Of a stretch of DNA of 64,000 nt, positions 57,336 to 64,000 are shown piece by piece. The stretch is from Pikeienuella piscinae (lineage in GTDB: Bacteria; Pseudomonadota; Alphaproteobacteria; Rhodobacterales; Rhodobacteraceae): the NCBI RefSeq assembly GCF_011044155.1, contig NZ_CP049056.1:372001-436000 (forward strand), written 5' to 3'. The notes below the pieces were generated by a model, which saw nothing but the letters and a program-made list of their open reading frames with translations, was not told where the DNA came from and did not search any database. Positions within the stretch are counted from its first letter, which is position 1, and every line of letters starts with the position of its first letter. Both the position numbers and the translations under genes were made by a program.

Positions 57336-58204
57336 TGGCGACGATCCTCGACGGCGGCATGGGGCAGGAGCTGATCGCGCGCGCTGGTGGCGTGGCGAGT
57401 CCGCTCTGGGCGACCGACGTGATGATGAACCGACCGGAACTCGTCCGCGCCGTCCATGACGATTACTTCCGCGCCGGGGCCGAGGTCGCGACGGTAAACT
57501 CCTACGCTATCCTCCGTGATCGATTGGCGCCCTCCGGCCTGGAGTATCGTTTCGAGGCGTTGCACCTCGCCGCCTGCCGGATGGCGGTCGAGGCGCGGGA
57601 CGCGCATGGAGCGGGGCTGGTCGCCGGCTCGCTCGGCCCGATCGGGGCGTCCTACCGACCGGAGCTGGCGCCGCTGGCCGAGGAGGCGGCCCGCGTATAC
57701 GCGGAAATAGCGGCAATACAAGCGCCTTACGTTGACTTCTTTATTTGCGAGACGATGGCGTCCGTGGAGCAGGCGCGGGGCGCGGTGCTTGGCGCGTCAG
57801 AGGCCGGCAAGCCGGTCTGGCTCGCGGTGACGGTCGATGACGACAACGGCGCGCGCCTCCGCTCCGGCGAGCCGGTGGAAGAAGTGCTGGCGGTGGTCGA
57901 GGCGCTCGCGCCCGCAGCGCTTCTGGTCAACTGTTCGACGCCGGAAGCGGTCTCGGCGGCGCTGCGGAGGCTTTCCGGCGCGCCGGTTCCGCTCGGCGCC
58001 TACGCCAACGGTTTCACTCGGATCACCGAAGCTTTCAAGGCCGACCGGCCGACCGTGGACGCGCTGAAGGCGCGCACCGATCTCGGCCCCGAGGCCTATC
58101 TCGGTTTCGCGCGCGAATGGGTGGCGCTCGGCGCGACGCTCATCGGCGGTTGCTGCGAGGTCGGGCCGGCGCATATCCGGCTTCTGGCGGAGACCTTGAA
58201 ATGA
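57335..58204 (+). CDS. Homocysteine S-methyltransferase family protein
   Basis: TIM-barrel methyltransferase of 289 residues. Zinc-ligand cysteines are visible: Cys200 in L-V-N-C-S and Cys273-Cys274 in G-G-C-C-E. The D-G-G-M-G-Q-E-L N-terminus is typical. The family includes betaine- and S-methylmethionine-homocysteine methyltransferases, so this protein could take a methyl from an N- or S-methylated compound and give methionine. Between two FAD/GcvT genes, a betaine-type role is attractive but unproven. It overlaps both neighbours by 1-4 bases. Confidence 0.85.
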   Translation: MATILDGGMGQELIARAGGVASPLWATDVMMNRPELVRAVHDDYFRAGAEVATVNSYAILRDRLAPSGLEYRFEALHLAACRMAVEARDAHGAGLVAGSLGPIGASYRPELAPLAEEAARVYAEIAAIQAPYVDFFICETMASVEQARGAVLGASEAGKPVWLAVTVDDDNGARLRSGEPVEEVLAVVEALAPAALLVNCSTPEAVSAALRRLSGAPVPLGAYANGFTRITEAFKADRPTVDALKARTDLGPEAYLGFAREWVALGATLIGGCCEVGPAHIRLLAETLK

Positions 58205-60642
58205 CCCCACCGGCCCATGCCCGCGCGGTGATCATCGGCGGCGGAGTGATTGGCTGTTCGGTGGCCTATCACCTGACGAAGCTCGGCTGGAAAGATGTGG
58301 TCCTGCTGGAACGGAAGCGCCTGACCAGCGGCACGACATGGCATGCGGCCGGCCTGATCGCGCAACTTCGCGCCTCGGCCAACATGACGCGGCTGGCGAA
58401 ATACAGTCAGGAGCTATACGGCGCGCTGGAGGAGGAGACCGGCGTCGCGACAGGGTTTCGCCGCGTCGGCTCGATGACCGTGGCGCTGACCGAGGCGCGC
58501 AGGGAAGAGATCCTGCGTCAGGCTTCGATGGCCCGCGCCTTCGGGGTGGAGGCGGAACCGATTGGCCCCGGAGAGGTGAAGTTCCGGCACCCGCTGATCG
58601 AAGGCGCCGATGTGCTGGCTGGCGTCTATCTGGCGAAGGACGGGCAGGGCGACCCCGCCAACATCGCGCTTGCGATGGCGCGCGGCGCGAAACAGCGTGG
58701 CGCGGAGATATTCGAGAACGTGAAGGCGGTAAGCGTAACACGCGAAGGGCGGCGCGTCACCGGCGTCGATTGGGAAATGGCGGGCGAACGGGGCCGCATC
58801 GCCTGCGACCATGTCGTGAACTGCGCCGGCATGTGGGGGCGGGAGGTCGGACGAATGCTCGGCGTCAACGTCCCGCTCCAAGCTTGCGAGCACTTCTATA
58901 TCGTCTCCGAACCTATTGATAATCTGGAGCAACTACCGGTTCTTCGTGTGCCGGACGAATGCGCCTATTACAAGGTTGACGCCGGCAAGCTGATGCTCGG
59001 CGCCTTCGAACCCGTTGCGAAACCCTGGGCGCTGGACGGACTTCCCGAGGATTTTGAGTTCGACCAGATTCAGGAGGATTTCGACCATTTCGAGCCGATC
59101 CTCGAAGCCGCCGTGGCGCGCGTCCCGGCTCTCGGCCGCGCCGGCATCCACACCTTCTTCAACGGACCGGAAAGTTTCACGCCCGACAACGCCTATCATC
59201 TCGGCCTCGCGCCGGAGGCGGAGAATGTCTGGGTGGCGGCCGGGTTCAACTCCATTGGCATACAGTCGGCCGGCGGGGCCGGCATGGCGCTGGCGGAATG
59301 GATGGAGACGGGCGAGAAGCCCTTCGATCTCGGAGATGTCGATATCGCCCGGATGCACCCCTTTCAGGGCAATCGGACCTATCTCGCTTTGCGCGCGACG
59401 GAGAGCCTTGGGCTTCTTTACGCCGATCACTTCCCGCTCCGGCAGAAAGCGAGCGCGCGGGGTGTTCGCCGCTCCCCCTTCCATCATCAGCTTCTGGAGC
59501 GGGGGGCGGTGATGGGTGAAATCGCCGGGTGGGAGCGCGCGAACTGGTTCGCCGCGTCTGGCGAGCCGCGCGAATACCGCCACTCCTGGGGGCGCGAGAA
59601 CTGGTTCGAGAACGCCGCCGCCGAGCATCGCGCGGTGCGCGAGGGGGTCGGCCTCTACGACATGTCGTCGTTCGGAAAGATTCGCGTTGAAGGCCCTGAT
59701 GCAGAAAGCTTTCTGAACCATGTCGCCGGTGCGGAGATGGCCGTTCCCGCCGGAAAGATCGTCTACACGCAATTCCTGAACGCTCGGGGCGGGATCGAGG
59801 CCGATGTGACGATCACGCGGCTTTCGGAGACCGCCTATCTGGTGGTGACGCCGGCGGCGACCCGGCTGGCGGATGAGACGCGGCTTCGCCGGCTCGCGGG
59901 TGAGCGGCGCGTCGCGATTACCGACATGACCGCGGCGGAGGGCGTCCTGGCGGTGATGGGGCCGCGGGCGCGGGACTTGATGCGCGCCGTCTCGCCCGAC
60001 GACTTCTCCAACGCTGCGCACCCGTTCGGTTGGGCGCGGGAAATCGAGATCGGCATGGGCCTCGCCCGCGCGCATCGCGTCTCCTATGTCGGTGAGCTTG
60101 GCTGGGAGTTGTACGTCTCCGCCGACATGGCTGGCCATGTGTTCGAGACGCTGATCGAGGCCGGCGCGCGGTTCGACCTCAAGCTCTGCGGGCTGCACAT
60201 GATGAACAATTGCCGCATCGAGAAGGCCTTCCGGCATTTCGGGCATGACATCACATCCGAGGACCATGTGCTGGAGGCCGGGCTCGGCTTTGCAGTCAAG
60301 ACCGCGAAATCCGAATTCATTGGCCGCGATGCGGTGCTCAGGAAACGCGAGGCCGGACTCGGGCGGCGGATGCTCCAGTTTCGGCTGAACGATCCCGAGC
60401 CGATCCTCCACCATAACGAGCCGATCCTCAGGGACGGACGCGTTGTCGGCTATCTGAGTTCGGGCGCCTATGGGCATACTCTCGGCGCTGCGGTGGGGCT
60501 CGGCTATGTTCCTTCGGAGGGCGAGTCTGCGGAGGCGTTGCTCGCATCAAGCTATGAGATCGAGATCGCCGGACGGCTTTTCGCGGCGCGGGCTGCGCTG
60601 AAGCCGTTTTACGATCCGACAGGAGAAAGAATGAGAGGATGA
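58201..60642 (+). CDS. FAD-dependent oxidoreductase/aminomethyltransferase, dimethylglycine or sarcosine dehydrogenase-like (copy 2)
   Basis: Two-domain enzyme of 813 residues, same architecture as the gene at 53614 but clearly diverged. FAD motif I-I-G-G-G-V-I-G, covalent-flavin-type G-T-T-W-H-A-A-G with His48, then a GcvT-like half (from about 440) with Y-D-M-S-S-F-G-K, S-Y-V-G-E-L-G-W-E and L-S-S-G-A-Y-G-H. The Y-D-M-S-S-F-G-K version is closer to classical dimethylglycine/sarcosine dehydrogenases than copy 1. ATG 58201 overlaps the previous stop. The two copies could do successive demethylations. Confidence 0.9.
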   Translation: MTPPAHARAVIIGGGVIGCSVAYHLTKLGWKDVVLLERKRLTSGTTWHAAGLIAQLRASANMTRLAKYSQELYGALEEETGVATGFRRVGSMTVALTEARREEILRQASMARAFGVEAEPIGPGEVKFRHPLIEGADVLAGVYLAKDGQGDPANIALAMARGAKQRGAEIFENVKAVSVTREGRRVTGVDWEMAGERGRIACDHVVNCAGMWGREVGRMLGVNVPLQACEHFYIVSEPIDNLEQLPVLRVPDECAYYKVDAGKLMLGAFEPVAKPWALDGLPEDFEFDQIQEDFDHFEPILEAAVARVPALGRAGIHTFFNGPESFTPDNAYHLGLAPEAENVWVAAGFNSIGIQSAGGAGMALAEWMETGEKPFDLGDVDIARMHPFQGNRTYLALRATESLGLLYADHFPLRQKASARGVRRSPFHHQLLERGAVMGEIAGWERANWFAASGEPREYRHSWGRENWFENAAAEHRAVREGVGLYDMSSFGKIRVEGPDAESFLNHVAGAEMAVPAGKIVYTQFLNARGGIEADVTITRLSETAYLVVTPAATRLADETRLRRLAGERRVAITDMTAAEGVLAVMGPRARDLMRAVSPDDFSNAAHPFGWAREIEIGMGLARAHRVSYVGELGWELYVSADMAGHVFETLIEAGARFDLKLCGLHMMNNCRIEKAFRHFGHDITSEDHVLEAGLGFAVKTAKSEFIGRDAVLRKREAGLGRRMLQFRLNDPEPILHHNEPILRDGRVVGYLSSGAYGHTLGAAVGLGYVPSEGESAEALLASSYEIEIAGRLFAARAALKPFYDPTGERMRG

Positions 60643-61448
60643 CCATGACCGTCGAGGACCGCCGTCGCCGCTTTCGCGAACTGCACCAGCCGGGCGCGCC
60701 GCTGGTGATGCCGAACCCCTGGGATCTCGGCTCCGCCCGTGTCCTCGAATCGCTCGGCGCCGTGGCGTTCGGCACCACCTCCTCGGGTTTCGCCTTCACG
60801 CTTGGCCGGCCGGATCGGGAGCACGTCTCGGCCGACGAGGCGCTGGCCCATGCCGCCGCGGTCCATGCGGCGGTGAGCATCCCGGTCAGCGCCGATCTCG
60901 AAAGCGGCTACGGGGCCACGCCGGAAACGGTGGCGGCGACGGTCCGCCGGGCGGCGGAAATCGGCCTCGCCGGCTGCTCGATCGAGGATACCGATCACCC
61001 GCATCCGCGCTCCTATGCGTTCGACGCGACGATGGCGCGGGCGAAGGCGGCGATCGAGGCCGCGGGCGAAAGCGGCATCGTGCTTACGCTGCGCGCGGAC
61101 GGGCTGCTCTATGGCGCCTATGACGAGGCGGAGGCGGTGCGCCGGTGTCTCGCAATGGCCGAACTCGGCGCGGATGTGATCTATGCGCCGCTCGCCTCCG
61201 CCGAGGCGCTGAAGGCGATGGCCGCGAGCGGAACGCCGGTGAACGCGCTGGCCGTCGGAGACGCGGCGAAACTGGAGGTGAAGGGGCTGGCGGCGCTCGG
61301 CGTCGCCCGCATCTCCTTCGGCGGGGCGCTGGCGCGACTCACGCAGCGGGTGCTGATCGATGCTGGGCGGGCGGCGCTTTCCGGCGAACTGTCGGCGCTT
61401 CTCGGCGGCGCGTCTGGGGCGGAGGTCGACGCGTTTCTCAGCCGCTGA
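60639..61448 (+). CDS. Isocitrate lyase/PEP mutase family protein
   Basis: TIM-barrel lyase of 269 residues. S-A-D-L-E-S-G-Y-G and G-C-S-I-E-D-T are the metal and phosphate-binding motifs of the PEP mutase/ICL superfamily. The K-K-C-G-H catalytic motif of true isocitrate lyases is absent, so it belongs with the PEP-mutase-like/carboxy-lyase group, whose reaction cannot be told from sequence. ATG 60639 overlaps the previous stop by four bases. Its 3' end overlaps the P450 gene by 11 bases on the other strand. Confidence 0.82.
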   Translation: MTMTVEDRRRRFRELHQPGAPLVMPNPWDLGSARVLESLGAVAFGTTSSGFAFTLGRPDREHVSADEALAHAAAVHAAVSIPVSADLESGYGATPETVAATVRRAAEIGLAGCSIEDTDHPHPRSYAFDATMARAKAAIEAAGESGIVLTLRADGLLYGAYDEAEAVRRCLAMAELGADVIYAPLASAEALKAMAASGTPVNALAVGDAAKLEVKGLAALGVARISFGGALARLTQRVLIDAGRAALSGELSALLGGASGAEVDAFLSR

Positions 61449-62844
61449 CCGGGGCGGGCGCCGCCGCTGACGCAGGATGCGGCGCGCGACGAAGGAAGCG
61501 CATCCTGATCGGCTCCTTCGGTCGTGTCGTCAGTTTACCGACCGGCATGACCCGCTTGGCGTTCAGCGTCTCGAAATCGTAGCGTCGGCAAAGCGAAGCC
61601 AGAATCAGCACGCTTTCCGTCGTCGCGAAACTCGCCCCGGCGCAGACCCGGGGGCCGAGGCCGAATGGCAGATAGGCGAGGCTGGCGATCTTGGTCATGC
61701 GGCCCGGAAGATGCCTGTCGGGGTCGAACACGTCCGGACGGCGCCAGAATTTCCGATGCCGATGGATCAGCCAGGGCGAGACGACGACCAGCGAGCCGGC
61801 GGCAATTTTCTGCTCGCCGAGCACATCGTCCTTCGTCGCGATCCGGGTGATGAAGGAGACCGGCGGATAGAGCCGCAGGGCCTCGCGGAAAACGTTCCGC
61901 GTGTAACCGAGCGCGCGCACATGCTCGAATCGGATCGGCCCATCGCCGACCGCGCGCGCTGTCTCTTTGCGGATGCGCGCCACTGTTTCGGGCGTCTGGC
62001 TCAGGATGAAGAACGCCCAGGTCAAAGCACTGGCCGAGGTCTCATGCCCGGCGAGGAAAAAGACCGCAATCTGGTCGATCAGCTCGTCGCGCGTGAAGCC
62101 TTCGCCGGTTTCCGGGTCGCGCGCCGTGATCACGTCGCCCGCGATGTCGGCGCGGCGCTCGCCCGAGGCGAGCCGGCGGTCGATCATCACGCCGAGCCGC
62201 TCGCGGATCACCGCGCACATCTCCTTCACCCGTTTCGGCGGCTCGATCTCCGCCCAGGCCGGGCTTTCCAGCATCACCTTCGGCTCGATCTGGGGGACGC
62301 TGTTCTGATACTCCGCGAAGGCGTGAAACACCGCGCTGGCGTGTTCGCCCTCGATCGGTTCGGAAAAGATCGTCCGAAAGACGATATCGGCGGTCAGTCG
62401 GCTCATTTCCTCGTCGAGCGGCAGCGGGCCGGCGGCGGCGTCCAGCCGAGTCTCGGCCGCGTCGACCGCCGCGACCATCTGCTGGTAGGCGGTTTTTATC
62501 CGCATATGCGCGAATGCCGGGTCGATCATCCGCCGCTGGCGCGCCCATGTCTCTCCGGCCGAGATGAACATCCCGTCGCCGACCAGAGGCGCCAACGCGC
62601 CGACCATCAGATCGCTTTTCGGGTAGTTCGCGACCCGGTCGATCAGCACCTTGCGAACCAGATGCGGGTGGTTGACGATGAAGATCGGCCGCTTCGATCC
62701 CGGCGCCTGTCCGATAAAGGTTTCATACGCCGAACCGGGCAGAAGCGAAAGAACGTCGCGCGCGCCCAGGAACGCCGAGGCGAACGCCCCGGCCATGGTT
62801 TTCGGTTTCGGCGCGGGTGGGCGAAAGGGTTCGGATCGGTTCAT
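61438..62844 (-). CDS. Cytochrome P450
   Basis: Haem-thiolate monooxygenase of 468 residues. The I-helix A-G-H-E-T-S-A-S, the E-x-x-R in R-E-A-L-R-L-Y-P-P and the haem-binding F-G-L-G-P-R-V-C-A-G are all present, so it is expected to be active. The general sequence resembles CYP102/CYP4-like fatty-acid or terpenoid hydroxylases more than CYP101; substrate unknown. No ferredoxin or reductase gene is adjacent. ATG 62844 has a weak ribosome site. Confidence 0.93.
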   Translation of the reverse strand: MNRSEPFRPPAPKPKTMAGAFASAFLGARDVLSLLPGSAYETFIGQAPGSKRPIFIVNHPHLVRKVLIDRVANYPKSDLMVGALAPLVGDGMFISAGETWARQRRMIDPAFAHMRIKTAYQQMVAAVDAAETRLDAAAGPLPLDEEMSRLTADIVFRTIFSEPIEGEHASAVFHAFAEYQNSVPQIEPKVMLESPAWAEIEPPKRVKEMCAVIRERLGVMIDRRLASGERRADIAGDVITARDPETGEGFTRDELIDQIAVFFLAGHETSASALTWAFFILSQTPETVARIRKETARAVGDGPIRFEHVRALGYTRNVFREALRLYPPVSFITRIATKDDVLGEQKIAAGSLVVVSPWLIHRHRKFWRRPDVFDPDRHLPGRMTKIASLAYLPFGLGPRVCAGASFATTESVLILASLCRRYDFETLNAKRVMPVGKLTTRPKEPIRMRFLRRAPHPASAAAPAPVSG

Positions 62845-62975
62845 TTCAGCTCGGGTGTGGAGGAATGGCGCGAACCTAGCGGCGGCGCCGGTCATGTCAA
62901 TTCGCGGCGCCTCGCCCGTTCCCGTGACAGGCGGCCGGATGGCCGCTATCGAACCGCGAGCAGAGGAGCGAACTG

Positions 62976-64000
62976 ATGGATTTCGACGAATACGGCCCCT
63001 GGGCCAAACGGGTGGTCGACTGGACCCTCGACTATCACAGGACGATCCGCGAGCGGAAGGTGCGCGCGCCGCTGACCCCCGGCGCCGTGGCGGGGCAACT
63101 GCCGGAGAGCCCGCCCGAACTGGCGGAGCCGATGGAGACGATATTCGCCGATTTCGAACGGATCGTTCCGGACGGCATGACCCATTGGCAGCATCCTCGC
63201 TTCATGGCCTATTTTCCGTCCAACGCTGCACCCGCCTCGATGCTGGCGGAGCAACTGGTCAACGGGATCGCCGCGAATTGCCTCTTGTGGCAGACAAGCC
63301 CGGCCGGGACCGAGATCGAGACCCGGATGATCGACTGGCTGCGCCAGGCGTTGGGGCTTCCCGCCGGATGGCGCGGACTGATCCAGGACGCCGCCTCAAC
63401 CGCTACGCTCTGCGCCGCGCTGACGATGCGCGAACGGTCGATGGGCTGGCGCGGCATCCGTTCCGGCGTCTCGGGCGAAACGGCGCCGCGCATCTACGCC
63501 TCCGCGCAAACCCATTCGAGTGTCGACAAGGCGTGCTGGGTCGCCGGAATAGGCCAGGACAACCTGGTGAAGATCGGAACGGACGAAAATTTCGCCATGC
63601 GTCCGGACGCGCTCCGGGAGGCGATTGAAGCGGACCGCGCGGCGGGATTGGCCCCCGCCGGGGTGATGATCTGCGTCGGCGGCACCTCCATCGGCGCCAT
63701 TGATCCGGTCAGCGCGGTGATGGATGTCGCGGAGGAGGAGGGACTCTACACCCATGTCGACGCCGCCTGGGCCGGCTCCGCGATGATCTGCCCTGAGTTC
63801 CGGTCGCTCTGGGACGGGGTGGAGCGGGCCGACAGCGTTGTCTTCAACCCGCATAAATGGCTTGGCGCGCATTTCGATTGTTCTGTCCAGTTCCTGAAGG
63901 ACCCGACCGATCAGATCCGGACACTCGGGCTCCGCCCCTCGTTTCTGGAGACTGGCGGCGTTGACGATGCGGTCAATTATTCCGAATGGACGCTGCCGCT
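62976..64000 (+). CDS. PLP-dependent amino-acid decarboxylase, aromatic-L-amino-acid type (3' end cut by window)
   Basis: Starts at ATG 62976 (M-D-F-D-E-Y-G-P-W, GAGGAG upstream) and runs to the window end without a stop, 341 complete residues. Typical group II decarboxylase segments are present: T-H-W-Q-H-P-R-F-M-A-Y-F-P, N-P-H-K-W-L-G with the PLP lysine (Lys294), and H-V-D-A-A-W-A-G. Enzymes of this group decarboxylate aromatic amino acids (Trp, Tyr, Dopa, Phe) or tyrosine-like acids. Next to a P450, a role in an aromatic amine pathway is possible but only positional. Confidence 0.88.
   Translation, partial: MDFDEYGPWAKRVVDWTLDYHRTIRERKVRAPLTPGAVAGQLPESPPELAEPMETIFADFERIVPDGMTHWQHPRFMAYFPSNAAPASMLAEQLVNGIAANCLLWQTSPAGTEIETRMIDWLRQALGLPAGWRGLIQDAASTATLCAALTMRERSMGWRGIRSGVSGETAPRIYASAQTHSSVDKACWVAGIGQDNLVKIGTDENFAMRPDALREAIEADRAAGLAPAGVMICVGGTSIGAIDPVSAVMDVAEEEGLYTHVDAAWAGSAMICPEFRSLWDGVERADSVVFNPHKWLGAHFDCSVQFLKDPTDQIRTLGLRPSFLETGGVDDAVNYSEWTLP

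Overview
The window is a densely coded, high-G+C stretch of an alphaproteobacterial chromosome. The gene content and order point to Rhodobacterales (Rhodobacteraceae-like): leuA next to mreB-mreC-mreD-mrdA-rodA, tatABC, purA followed by a DUF2842 gene, and rpiA-gor-hflK-hflC-degP. This assignment is inferred from synteny and codon use; no rRNA or tRNA gene was recognised that would test it.

Layout. 541-5989 (+): a complete peptide/nickel-type ABC importer with a Tat-exported binding protein, two permeases and one fused double ATPase. 6081-10445 (-): the glycine cleavage operon gcvT-gcvH-gcvP. 10781-15894 (+): a UMF1-type MFS protein, a lone Fe/spermidine-type ABC ATPase, tatA-tatB-tatC and a DUF815 ATPase. 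15934-18832: a membrane protein and a FrnE-like DsbA protein (-), an XRE-cupin regulator (+) and 3-hydroxybutyrate dehydrogenase (-). A terminator with no gene in front of it lies at 18937-18964 (-) and may end a small RNA. 19023-20882 (+): an orphan YejA-like binding protein. 20895-28218 (-): DUF502, a hydroxypyruvate-reductase-like enzyme and the Rod/elongasome operon (mreB, mreC, mreD, mrdA, rodA). 28441-30213 (-): leuA with an upstream Leu leader peptide. 30284-31723 (-): an exported protein with 18 MORN repeats. 31897-37204 (+): gltX, cysS, cimA and a phytoene-synthase-like protein, with a candidate Ile/Cys leader peptide before cysS. 37212-43138 (-): a lipoprotein, parE, an EamA transporter, an alpha/beta hydrolase and a DUF898 membrane protein. 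43309-51586 (+): purA, DUF2842, thiamine pyrophosphokinase, rpiA, gor, hflK, hflC and degP, closed by a strong terminator. 51761-61448 (+): an accessory catabolic cluster of XRE-cupin regulator, two LysE exporters, two FAD/aminomethyltransferase (dimethylglycine/sarcosine dehydrogenase-like) proteins, an aminotransferase, a homocysteine-methyltransferase-like protein and a PEP-mutase/isocitrate-lyase-like enzyme. 61438-64000: a cytochrome P450 (-) and the start of a PLP-dependent decarboxylase (+, cut by the window end).

How it fits together. The 51.7-61.4 kb cluster looks like a demethylation route for an N-methylated amino acid: a methyl transfer step, two oxidative demethylations that would feed methylene-THF, and a transaminase/lyase. 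Its C1 and glycine products would be handled by the GCV operon elsewhere in the window. Two biosynthetic units, leuA and cysS-cimA, each appear to start with a short, nearly leaderless peptide whose codons match the pathway. The second one (Ile-rich, with Cys, before the Ile-pathway gene cimA) is the most interesting candidate for an undescribed regulatory device. cysS itself looks mosaic, because its last third has a different base composition.
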